Shown here: piece after piece, positions 20,697-31,866 of the stretch | Numbering within the stretch: position 1 is the first letter of the stretch | How the letters are laid out: each line of letters begins with the position of its first letter | Assembly: GCF_016545825.1 (NCBI RefSeq) | Contig: NC_052612.1 | Span: 3,286,001-3,350,000, forward strand | Length of the DNA stretch: 64,000 nucleotides | Source of the DNA: Eucalyptus grandis | Lineage: Eukaryota; Streptophyta; Magnoliopsida; Myrtales; Myrtaceae | Direction: 5' to 3' | Program-made: the position numbers and the translations under genes | Notes under the pieces: generated by a model | The model's input: the letters and a program-made list of their open reading frames with translations, nothing else | Told to the model about the DNA's origin: nothing | The model's database searches: none

Positions 20697-22914
20697 TTTA
20701 TTGCTTTGTAGGAGATACCAAAGTATAAGTTTCAAGCGAGGACTTATAAATTTGGAGGTGGTGATATCACTTTACTGGTTAATTAATCTAATCCAACTCT
20801 TCCTGTTGTGAGCACAAAATATGACTTCGTATATTCTATCAGACATGATATCAATAATTCCATGTGCTTTTGCAATAGAATCAATTATACAGACATAGGT
20901 AGATGGCATCCGAGGTTGATGCTTAAATACAATTCACCTTCTTCATAAACAGGTCAACGCTAAGCCAATTGGCAATACACAAACAGAGAGACATATCCGT
21001 AAGACGAGACGCTAAATAGAAAATCTATGGCATTCTCTGTCTCACCACTATAGACAAACCCAAGTCTATTCCTATTCAGACTTAGATCCGTCTTCTTTTA
21101 GACGCACTAGAATTCAAAGCATCCACCAAAGGAAAAGAAAAGAAGTCTAACGCGAAGCACCTTATCTCCACCAAAAGAGAGCCAAACTAGCTAACGAAAA
21201 CGCGCGCACAAAGCAGCAGAGAACTCAAACAAGGCTGGTCAATTAACGATGTGTAAGAAAATTTAAATATTAGGAGGGAGTATATAGTTAACACTGAGCT
21301 CACACGCGGGGGGAGATTGTTATGATATAAGTGTATTGAGCAATTAATATATCCTAGTTAGTCTATAATTTATTGATTTAAATTTTTTAGTAAAGATAGC
21401 TGAGTATGTTTGAATTTCCCCAGCAATTTCTCTTGATAAAGATATCAGTTGCCCTTCTAACAAGGGCTTAAGTCAATGATCCCACAAGAATAATTTATTG
21501 ATTTAAAGTCTTTTTATTGATTTAAATTTTTTAGTAAAGATAGATCTAACTGAGTATGTTGACAGGCTTGAATTCCCCGGCAATTTCTCTTGATAAAGAT
21601 ATCAGATTTTTACTATGCCCTTCTAACAAGGGCTTAAGTTTTTAAAACATATGACAACGATCCCACAAGAATCAAACATGATGTAAGCTCTTTCGAAACA
21701 AAGAACATTCAATCCGTAGCCTGTAGCCAAGCTCCGATTACACGATAGTTCTGATTAGATCTGTGCATAAGGCGATTTGCAAGATGGGTTGTGGTTGTAT
21801 TGACCACCAACGTGGCGTCCACGCTAGGTAAAGGGCACAGCCATGCACCGTAAGGCACAACACGAAGTGGGCCTTGACGAAACATGGAGGTTTTAATCGT
21901 GTAAATTCGAGTGTATCTTTCAGAATACCCTCGATGCACGAAGCTCTCTATATATATTACTTGGAAAAACTGTCCAAAAAGATGTAAACCTAATTTTTTT
22001 TTCAATTCAATCCGAAACTTTTTAATTATACCAATTAAGTCCTAGATATTTTCATGTTTTGCCAATTAATTAAGATAGAAATTGCCACGCGAGGGTGAGA
22101 CTCACCATTGTCGGGCTGGTGAGGGTGAGCCTCACAAATGACTAGGTGAGGTCAAGCCTCGCTGATGACCTTGCCGGCCTGGCAATGCCTCTGTATTTGA
22201 TGCTTGGCTTGGGACTCAACACTACTAATTTTGACGACATCTATTGTGACGGAGAAGACAAGGATGGCGGAGTCTTGAATTACGAGGCTCTTGCTCACAA
22301 TGCGAAATCCATTGTGGACATATCACGCGAGACGGCGTCTCATCTCGTAAAAACGACGTTGAGACTCAATAAGGGTGGAGTTAACGTCATCGGAATTGGT
22401 AGTGGAAGATGGGCAAATTGGGAGAAACTGTCGAGTGAAGAAGCGTACGGTAGTTCTTGATGGTTTTTGGGGGCGGTGCTTCAAAAGGACTTCTCGCCCA
22501 GTGGAGCAGTCAAGGAATAAGGTCTGGTATGCGGGCAACTGAAATATGCTAAATTGCTTATTGACTTATACGCTAAGGTATGCAATGTTTTTATCTCCAT
22601 GTTTAGCATGTAAACTGCTATACTATTTGTCATTGAGGGTTTCATATTTGTTTTTAGTCTTTAGTCATTTTTTGGCGTGGGTGTTCAATTCCATCTGCAG
22701 GATAATGGTAGAGTTGAAGAGATGCGATATGCCCTATTTAAGACTTCCACAACAAAGAAAATGATACACATGCGACAAAAGAAAGTGTTATGGGCAATTC
22801 ATGTTAAATTCTGACATAATGCTCCAACTTGATGTGCCCAAAAGTTGTTAAGAATGAGCCTGACTTTTCTGTCGTGATTTAAGGATCTATTCACGGCATA
22901 AGTTTCACGCAAGT
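20697..22914. other. Gene-poor region with a tandem duplication and an orphan open frame
   Basis: Bases 21367-21492 and 21510-21672 are two direct copies of a segment beginning ATTTATTGATTTAAATTTTTTAGTAAAGATAG and containing CCCTTCTAACAAGGGCTTAAG. Bases 22085-22170 carry GC-rich GTGAGCCTCAC motifs like the cores of the MITEs at 6.1 and 31.1 kb. The frame 22146-22460 (104 codons) is described separately. The rest shows no gene. The left target repeat of the next LINE is at 22902-22914. Confidence 0.45.
22176..22460 (+). other. Unidentified coding-like fragment
   Basis: From about LYLMLGLGLN the frame continues with NFDDIYCDGEDKDGG, LNYEALAHNAKSIVD and KGGVNVIGIGSG and ends at the stop 22458-22460. 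The composition (acidic, mixed residues, no low complexity) is more protein-like than its surroundings. It starts directly after a GC-rich MITE-type segment, with no start codon or splice site I can defend. It may be a captured or orphaned exon. I do not recognise a family and assign no function. Confidence 0.25.
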
Positions 22915-23625
22915 AGTCCCCCAACAACATCACCAGAATAGATAAATGGCTGTTAGAAACACTCACCTCTTGCAGCAACCATTGGCTGAAGGAGCTAGTA
23001 GGCGACGTTCTATGGTAGATCTGGAAGTTGAGAAACGCAGTAGTCTTCAAAGGCGAACAATTGTGACCTTGCGAAGCTGTGCACGAAGCAAAAGCAGATC
23101 TGGAGCTTTACAACATATGGAACCCCAAGAAACAAAAGTGCAGCAAAAACCGCACAGACGAACCTGCAAAATGGGCTTCGCCAGGAAAGGGATCTTTCAA
23201 CTTTAACGTCGATGCTTCGTGGACGGAAGACTAGAGCAAGGGAACAGTCGCCGGGATCTGTAGGGATGAGAACGGGGTCCTCAGAGATGGTTTTGCAAAA
23301 GAAATCGACGCCGATGATGCCATGAAAGTGGAGGCTTTAGCTCTTCGTGCAGTCCTGCAGAAAGTGGCGAAGGAAAGAGGAACAAAGTGCAGCACGTTTC
23401 TTCTGGACTCCAAAGGGGAAGTACAATCTAACAACCAAACTGTAGTGGAGAGCGTGAAAGGCTTAGCACCAAGCCCATGGACGGTGGAACCAATATTAGA
23501 GGACTGCAAAGTTCTCCTGGCCCAACTTGAGGGAGGAATCTTATTACGTAATGATTTCGAACTTGGTTGCAGTGCCACAACATATTAGCAATGACAACTA
23601 TCTTTTTGACCAAAAAAAGAAAAAC
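22915..23625 (+). mobile_element. 5'-truncated LINE with RNase H remnant
   Basis: Exact 13-bp target repeats GTTTCACGCAAGT lie at 22902-22914 and 23626-23638. An A-rich tail (CCAAAAAAAGAAAAAC) precedes the right one. The plus strand encodes a reverse-transcriptase-associated RNase H domain (RVT_3 type): FNFNVDASW with the first acidic residue, VEALALRAVL with the glutamate, and LLDSKGEVQ with the next aspartate, then WTVEPILEDC. A stop (TAG) at 23232-23234 interrupts it. Only the last part of ORF2 is present, as usual for 5'-truncated L1-type plant LINE copies. Confidence 0.85.
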
Positions 23626-23947
23626 GTTTCACGCAAGTTTGATGCTGCTTTGATCACGTTAGCATATATTTTTTTTACTGGGAGTTGAAAGAGAAAATTC
23701 ATGTTAATAATATTGTACTATTTTGGGATTTGTTGGCATCATGGTTAAAAGAGTTATATATGTCCAGTATTCGGTCGTTTCATAGTTGGAATTGCCATAC
23801 ATGATCAAGATTTGCTGGATTCTTGATTGATAATGTTATCTTGATTGGAATTTACTTGAATTAATATGACTGGAATCATTAAGACATAGAAGTATCTAAC
23901 TTTCATTTTTAAAATAAAAGATTTGGGTGAAGTAAATACTTTATTGG
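23626..23947. other. Flank between LINE and LTR segments
   Basis: Bases 23626-23638 are the right target repeat of the LINE. The remainder is AT-rich with no gene or recognised repeat. Confidence 0.4.
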
Positions 23948-26900
23948 TGTTGACATTTGATTTTTAGTTGATGCGTCAAAAAGATAAAAAAAAAATTCGA
24001 GATTTTGGTTTGTGGTTGTGATGGAGCTTGTTTCTCGACCAAAAAGTGTCATTTTTCATTTTTTTTTTATTTTGCATTATTTCTTTTAAGTTTTTTCCTA
24101 CTCATTTTCAAGAAAAAACTGAAAAGTCAAACATTGATTTTTTGGTCAACCCTTTGATCAAAAGTCCTAGATAAAAAATTGATTTTTCATCCATAAAGAT
24201 GTTAAATAGTCTTAATTTCACTTATGTCAAATCAATTTTTCAAAAATCCAAAAATTTTGTTGAAAAATTAACCTTTTAGGAAAAGTCAACTAAACGGTTG
24301 ACTTTTGGTTAATAATTTAACAAAAAAATTGGAAAAAAATTCTCAAAACACTTTATTTTAGTGTCAATTTGACTTTGTGTCGAAAATTTTACAAAATTAA
24401 TTAAGAACCTTATTTTTCGAATTTTTCAGTTTTGGGTTCTAAATCGACCAAAAATAAAATTACTTTTGTTTTAGTCATAATTAAGTATGGTTCCTTTTGC
24501 GACATTTTGTCTAGGGACTATTTTTAATCCACTAGTTCATTCAATTTTGAGCATTGCCATGTTGAAAGTCGAGTTACCATTTTAAGCCCTAATTAAGGGG
24601 TCAAAATTGATCTTTCATGATTCACAAACGAACTATTGTTTTCCATTCATTTTTCTGAGATAAGTCAAAATCCGAGGTCCGTTTGAAAAATTCACATGAG
24701 AACCTGCTAATTTGAAGAATTTTTCTCTCTTGAATGTAAGAAAATCGAGCCATCAAGTTTTAATTGAAGAAATTTTGATTGACCCATTCAAGACTATGGT
24801 TCAATTTCATGAATCAAGGTCCAATTTTCATATTAGACCTCCATTCTTTTTTGGCCTAAGTCTCGTGGCTTTAATTCAAAGTCAATTTGAATGCAATAGA
24901 CTATCCTAAGTATGGGGAATTGGTCCAAAAGTTTTATTGCAATATTAATTGAATTCAATTTCAATTAATTTTCATTTTGACCAAAGAATTGCAAAATTGC
25001 TCATTTTAGCATATAGTACTCGATTTCACGTACCCATGGTTTATGTATCTTGTTTTTCACAATAATCACTCAATTAAGTCAACAAAAAACCAATAGATTG
25101 TATTCACGGGATTTGATTAGCTTAATTGGGTCAAAATCAGACAATTTCTTCTTAAATTGTGCAAATTTTCTCTTCAGTTTGGTCCCTCAAGGACCAAATT
25201 GCATAAGTTTTGAACCCTTATGGGCCACACAAACTGGAATAAGCAAGAATCGGCCAAAACTGATCAAAAACCAATCAAATCAGTGTGAACCGGTCTAACT
25301 GGTTGTCAATAGGGCAAGTCGGTCCAACCTATTGTCGGTCGGTTCTGGACCTCCAAAGATTAGTTCTGGGATCTTCACCATGTGAAATTTACCCCAATGC
25401 CCTCACATTTTCATGATTTTGCAAAATAACTCATGAATTTTGGAAATTTACGATTTAGTCACTAATTAGGCCCTTAGTGCAATTCTTGTTTTAAATTCAA
25501 ATTTTGGAAAATTGGACCCATCCAATCAATCATATGATGCATCCTAAGGGTGTCTAGCTAAAATTTTAATTTTCCCCTTAGATCAATTTTTTGACCATCG
25601 AATTGAACCAACGGTTAAGATCGATCAATTTGGGACTAGTATAAAAGGATTTTCCGTCAATTTTTTGAAGGGGCTCATTTTGCAGATATTTTCTCTCACT
25701 AAACATAGATTGCTCTCCTCTCTCTCTCTTTCTCTCTCTCTCTTGTTGACATCTGATTTTTAGTCGATATGTCATCAAAGTCAACCCCGGGTCAAAAATT
25801 AACTTTTTACCCAAAAAGATTACATTTATCTTTAATTTCACCTTTATCAAATCAATTTTTTGAAAATTCAAAGATTTGACCAAAAAATCAACATTTTAGG
25901 AAAAGTTAATTAAATGGTTGACTTTTGGTCAAACATTTGACAAAAAAATGAAAAAAAATTCAAAAATCCACAAAATACATTTCTTTTAATTTCAATTTGA
26001 TTTTTGTGTTGGGAATTTCACAAAATTCGATTAAGAACCTTGATTTCTGAATTTTTTAGTTTTAAGTTCTAAATAGACCAAAAATAAAATTACTTTTATT
26101 CTAGTCATAATTAGGTGGAGTTCCTTTTTTGACATTTGGTTTAGGGGCTGTTTGAAATCTACCTGTGCATCCAATTTCACGATTTACCAAGTTAAAATGC
26201 AAATTATCGTTTTGAGCCCTAATTAGGCTACTAGAATTGATTCTTTATGACTTACGAACGAATGATTGCATTTCATTCATTCTCTTGAGATAAGTCCAAA
26301 TGCGGGATCAATTTTGGGAGATTCACTTAGGTATATTCTAGTTTGGTTGATTTGACTTATTCAAAGGTTAGAAAACTTGGCTAAGATGCTTCAATTGATG
26401 TAATTTGACTTGGCCCATTCTAGACTAAAACGTAATTGAAATAATTGAGCTTTAATTTGGCCAATTGAGGTTCAATTTAAAATATGAGTTTAACTTGTGG
26501 CCTCACTTCAATAGGAATTCAATGAATTTAAAAATTTTGTGCCCAATTAGTCAACTTGAGATAGCCTAGTTAGACCTCATTTGATCTGATTCATGTAGAA
26601 ATATTTGTTTTTGTTTAAATTGGGTAAAACTAGAAAAAACACAATAAAATTCGAACAAAAAACTCAACCCGGTCAACTCGGTGTTGACTGGCGAATTTTT
26701 CCTATCATTTTTTGGCTGGAAACCACCCTCAGTTAACCCACTTCATGGCAAATGCATTTATGCCCTTAATTTTCAAATTTAAAAAATTTCCTTAGATTTT
26801 ACGAAATTTGCAAATTTGCCCCCAAGTTTGCTGAAATTACAAAAGGACCCCAACTAATCCATTACCTCAATATTAGATCATCACCATTCATTGAGAATGC

Positions 26901-27094
26901 ATCATGACCATTGAAATTAACATATGCCTAATTAGGATGTTATCTAGGATTCGTTAAAAATGAGATGACATTTTAGCCTTTAAATCAATCGAAGGGCTAG
27001 GATTCCATCCTTTAAACACATATAAATAGGATTTTTCTCTTTAGAAAAGGGGGGCCGGATTTTTTTTATATAGAAAACTAGATATGGGATTATT

Positions 27095-27135
<41 letters not shown>

Positions 27136-29233
27136 TCCCACTCATGCACTCTCTCCCACCACCTTTCTCACGTCGCCTCTCTTGCTGCTCCTAAATCGCC
27201 GCTCATCGGAACCTCGTCGGTCGAGCACCTCTATCCACAACCTCCACCGGCCTCCCTCACTTGCTTTCCGGTGTATTGAAGACTGCCATCTCCTCTGGTG
27301 ATTCCTGATCGTCTCTGCTCTGACTTGATCACAGCTCAGGAGTCGTAGGCGTTTGAGCCGGTGGTGGAATCGGCGCCGTTTTCTTCTTGATAGACGTCCA
27401 ACGGCCGTTTCCCCAAGCCTCTGGCCATTCCCGAACTGCTTTCAAGTGTATCCCCGACTGTCCAGAGGTCAGGGATTGAGCAAACAGCCATGGATCTGTC
27501 TTCGGTGGCTGATCTTCATCCTGGAGGTCCAAAACCAGTCAGATATAGACCTATTTTTTTTTTTTTTCCACCGCTTGAACTGAAGGTCCGGCGACTTCGA
27601 TCGGCGCACCTACCCACGCTGACCTATCCCTCCAGTGGTTGCTGACCTCACCGTGGTCAGGGATTGGAGTATTGACGGTCGGAGCATCTCCGGTGACCGA
27701 TCTTCTCCGGCAAGCGCGAGGACCGGTCCAATTGGACCGGTTCTGTTTTGGCGCCTAAATCGACGGTCCAGCCACTTCCTTGGTGATCCACGACGTCCAT
27801 TCGTCAACTTCGAAGTGTCGATTGAGCTCTGGCGGTGAAGGCTTCGTCTGATTGCGTAAAAATAATTGACGAGAACACAAGAAAGGTAAAAATCTTCAAC
27901 TCGAATCCAATGAAGTGAGGTTGGCGTATTCGACTGGGGCTAGGATTCGCGAGTAGATCTATGAAATATGTTTAGATATGTGGCTTATGTGATCATTCGA
28001 TGATTTGCTGAGATTGAAGATTGATTGAGAACATGATTGAGTGTTAGAAATATGAATCTGTAATTTTTGTATGTTTGTACCTTTGGCCAAAACAAAGTTC
28101 AAAACGACCTCGTTTCAATTCGAGTCATTAGATAATAGACATCCTGAGCTTTAAAAAATGATAGGTCGCACGCCTCAATTGAGTATCGTTTGACCCTCTA
28201 AAAACATCTCTGAAGATGAGCGAGTCTGCTATAGCTCAGTTAGATTTTCGGTTTTGTTTTTGCTCCGAAATGAGATTTTACTAGTTTTGTGTAACATTCT
28301 GTGATGATTTTTGGACAATCTTGCCTTGATAAGTTTTGTTCCAAATTATTTTGTGCACATCCTATAATTTTTCATGATTTTTGGACCTACTTAACTAGGT
28401 CAGATCTACTCAGATCTAAGCCCGGGTCAATTTGTTCCGTAATGATATCCGATTTTGCCATTTTTTTTTATTGATTTTTGTATTAAGTTATGGAATGACT
28501 TTCCTTCATGAAAGTTGCTTGTATTAGTGTTGTACATGTCATGTGTTTTTTTTTTTTCGAAATTTTTAAACATGTTTAACTAGGTCAAAATCACTTAATC
28601 TGAACATAAAATAAGTATTGTCTTGCATTGGTTAGAATTATGTTTTGATGAAATCGAGTCAACAAATACACTTATTTGGTTTCAAATCCTTCATGAAAGT
28701 TGAAATATATGATACATATGTTCAATTGATGCATACTTTGTAAATTTTTGACATTGGCAAGTGAGTTAATTGCATGAGTTAAGGTGAAAATGTGCCGCAT
28801 CGGTATATAGTCTAAATGTACATATCTGTCTTGTCATTTTTGCTGTGATTTGTGTGGTCACTTTTAGGTTTTGAATCCTTAATGAGAAACGTTCATCATT
28901 GCATATTCTATATGTGGGATTTTCATAAGATTTATGCATGACTTAAGATGGCTGAAATTGTGCACATTCTGTGAAATCAAGGCTAAAATGAAATCTTGTC
29001 ATTTATGCATCTTACCATGCTTGTTTGAGACATTTAGAGTCTAAATTTTGTGATAATGTCTTTTTGACACTTAAACTTCATGTCATAAGGTTTGAGTACA
29101 TGTTTCATGTCTTTGCATTTGAGTGTTATTTTACATGTTAAATTTGTGCCGCAAGAGCGTATGTTCATCGAGAAACTCTCAAGCATTTCATCATGAATCT
29201 TGAGTCATCTTGTATTGTCATTTGAGTGTCATT
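23948..29233 (+). mobile_element. Two head-to-tail gypsy-like LTR segments
   Basis: TGTTGACATTTGATTTTTAG at 23948 and TGTTGACATCTGATTTTTAG at 25744 open two homologous stretches. Aligned landmarks in both are GGAAAAGT.AA.TAAA.GGTTGACTTTTGG, AAGTTCTAAAT.GACCAAAAATAAAATTAC and GAGCCCTAATTAGG. Both reach a TC microsatellite (25714-25742 and 27101-27132). Copy 1 stops there; copy 2 goes on into a GC-rich part (27130-27850) and then AT-rich DNA to about 29233, where array-type host sequence resumes. TGTTGACAT starts and very long LTRs occur in Tat/Ogre-type Ty3/gypsy elements; the lineage is inferred. No gag or pol is present. The right end is uncertain. Confidence 0.5.
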
Positions 29234-29379
29234 TTAATTTGTGAATATAGATTACATGTTTTTGATTAAAAAAAATTTAAATTTGAGGAGAATATAATGA
29301 CAAAAAGAATTGTTTGCAGACTGTGTCTGTAGAGAAATTGAAGCATAAAGTAATGGGATAAACCAAGACAAAAGACTAA
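29234..29379 (+). repeat. Array-unit fragment left of a TIR element
   Basis: The sequence GAGGAGAATATAATGACAAAAAG to CAAAAGACTAA matches 51400-51495, 53228-53312 and 54935-55025. Its continuation is found at 31503, on the far side of two inserted elements. Confidence 0.6.
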
Positions 29380-30758
29380 GGGTGCGCATGAAAAAATTTA
29401 TATTTCTCAATTTCTCTGTTTCTCTGTTTGTTCCCCTAAACAGGTTTGGAATAGAAATTCATTTGGTAACGTAATTTGATCTCTCTATTTCTGAAACAGA
29501 TTTCTATTATAGAAATAAAGAAATTGAATAAATCGAAACTGAAATTTTTAACTTTTCGGTTTCTGAAATAGAAATCGAAGCTGAAATCAAACCATATAAA
29601 AGAATCTTACGAAATCAAATCATATAAAATAACCTTCTTGCTAACTTAATTCACTCATAACCTTCACAAATTATTGCTAATTTTCTTTTTCTCATTTTGC
29701 TTGTGTTTTTTTTTTTTTTTCATATTTTTTCAATTTTTTTTTTTTTTTTGATAATTTCCTCTTTAGGATGAAAGGCAATTGAATGGGTTCTCAATTTTAA
29801 AAAATGACCAAAGTTCTTAAATGCTTACTTAAAACAATGGGGCTCTTTCCTCCTAGAAAGGGCACGCGCATGGCTAGTTGAAGAAAAAGTTCTTACGTAA
29901 TAGATGAATAATAAATGTGCCTAGAAATTTAACCTTGTTTCTTTACGGATTCAAAATTCTTGTAAAATCAAAATAATTAGATTGTTACACAATCCTGAAT
30001 TTTAATTCGAAGGCAAGAGATTCAAGAGAATCTCTCTCTTTGCTATGCAAGGGCCATTAAAGGTTCATTGAGCAACAATAAAGAAATTAGGGATGAGCAA
30101 CTAGACGATTCAATTCGAGAATCAAAATAAACCGACCTTCTCCCGATTGGTTTCTAACCATAAACATTACTTCAAGGTAGAATTCTCATATATTCCTTTA
30201 CACCATTAATTTTATTTTGTTGATAATCTTGTATAATACTAGTCTTTGATAAAATGACAAGGTTGTATAGGCGACATTGATGGCACACATATTCATGCTT
30301 CAGCAATACTTATCTGAACCTACGTAGGATGAGCTTGCAAACGATACATTGACCGAGGAGGGAAACCAAATAAATACGCTTAGGAAAACCATTGCCAATA
30401 AAATAGGAAGGGATAATAATATGCCGGAAATTCCATGAAATTGTATTTTCAACTTTTGTAATGTATTAGTATTATTTCGACTATTATTTTGTATTTGAGG
30501 ATTTCCTATGTTGTTTCAGTATTATTTCGACTATTATTTGGTATTTAAGGATTTCCTATGTTGTTATCTAATCATTTCTATTCCTAGAAATATAAATTTT
30601 ATTCTGTTATCAAACAGATTTTACATTTCGAAATAGAAATTTTGAGTCGTTATCAAATGGGTTTCTTTGCTCAGAAACTTGTCCGGGGAATAGAAATTGA
30701 GAAAATGATTTTTGGCTAGAAATCAATTTCTGTTTCAGAAATTTTGTCATGCGTAGCC
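29380..30758. mobile_element. TIR element A, 1379 bp, TAA target duplication
   Basis: The left end GGGTGCGCATGAAAAAATTT mirrors the right end, whose complement reads GGCTACGCATGACAAAATTT (17 of 20 identical). TAA flanks both sides (29377-29379 and 30759-30761). Subterminal sequence rich in AGAAATTGAG/TAGAAAT is also inverted. The target matches PIF/Harbinger practice. No transposase frame is visible. Inside, a 50-bp segment beginning AGTATTATTTCGACTATTAT is duplicated (30468-30517 and 30518-30562). Paralogous empty sites lie at about 51490, 53312 and 55020. Confidence 0.75.
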
Positions 30759-30761
30759 TAA

Positions 30762-31502
30762 GGGTGCGTTTGATAATCATTTTATTTCAGGAACAATTTC
30801 TAATTAGAAATGATTATTTTTTATTCTGTTCCTAATAACAATTTATAAGCATTTGAAGGCATTTTGTTACTGCCCAAAATTTCTATTCCCGGAATAGAAT
30901 TGCATTTGGGACCGTCCTCAAAATTTCTAATCCAAAACATTTTCTTTTAATTTTTTAATAATTTTTACTTTTAAAAAAAAAAATTATTTCTCTTCTTCTT
31001 CAAGCTTTGGCCAATTGTCGGCCTTAGAATGATCGGTGACTAGCCAAACGAGGGCCGGTGACCTCGTCGGAGCGTCGCCTGCCCCGGTGAGTCCTTGCCT
31101 CATCGGTCAAGCCTCACCAGGAATTGGTTGAAGCTTGACTGAGCCTTGGCTCGGCGAGGTTGAGCCTCACCCAGCTAGGCGAGGCTCGTTAGTGGTCAGG
31201 GGAGGGACTAGGCTTGCTAGTGGTTGGGCGAGTCTTCGGACCTTGCCCAATTGATCGCTAGTGATCAGCAGCGGTGAATGACAACAACGGTGGCGACGGT
31301 GGAAGAAGAAGGGAGAAGGAGGAAGAACAAGAAGAAAAGAAGAAGAGAAAAAAGAAAATGAAAATTTTGGATTGGCTTGATTTTGGAATTACTCCCAAGA
31401 ACAAAAAAGCAACTCTCTTTAAATCATTGATTTTATTCCAAATCTATTTTCGGAAACAAAAAAATAGAATCAGTTACTATTTGGCAAGTTGCCAACACAT
31501 CC
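30762..31502. mobile_element. TIR element B, 741 bp, abutting element A
   Basis: The left end GGGTGCGTTTGATAATC pairs with the right end, complement GGATGTGTTGGCAACTTG, imperfectly over about 17 bases. The left flank TAA is shared with element A; the right flank is TTA (31503-31505), consistent with a TWA target. AT-rich arms of AGAAAT type enclose a GC-rich core (31010-31260) with repeated CGAGGCTC/GAGCCTCAC motifs. The open frame at 31274-31570 is glutamate/lysine-rich low complexity and not a gene. Confidence 0.6.
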
Positions 31503-31866
31503 TTAACGTGAATCTTTGGATCACGGGACACATACATTGTTTTAGTTATTCGTGCTTTTTCTCAATGTGATAACTGATGTAACCGGATCACAAATGAAAT
31601 TGAATCCTTGATTCTCGTTGACGAGAAGTTTATTAATATGACCCAATAGCATTATTCCAACATGTTACATTATCCCTTATTGGTGTCCATCCCTAGAGTC
31701 TTACCCACCCTTATGGCACGATTGACAATTAAAACAAAGATGACACGACCTACCAAAACAAATTAATCGTTTCAGTTTCAATACGGTTCGCCATTTTATT
31801 TAATTTGATGGAATTACTTCTCCTTGATTATTACGTTTCAATGACATGGTATGGTTTCAACATAGC
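31503..31866 (+). repeat. Array-unit fragment between TIR element B and a LINE
   Basis: GGATCACGGGACACATACATTG at 31518 continues the host block left at 29376 and matches 51508 and 53325. Bases 31570-31640 match the GGA.CACAAATG.AAT.GAATCCTTGATTCTCGTT block of the arrays. The LINE target repeat AACATAGC lies at 31859-31866. Confidence 0.55.

Noticed and set aside
27329..27838. Several proline/arginine-rich open frames on both strands
   Set aside because: They fall in the GC-rich part of an LTR, overlap one another on both strands and show no domain or conserved motif.
31274..31570. 98-codon frame starting with a glycine/glutamate/lysine-rich tract
   Set aside because: It is low-complexity sequence inside TIR element B and continues into its AT-rich arm.
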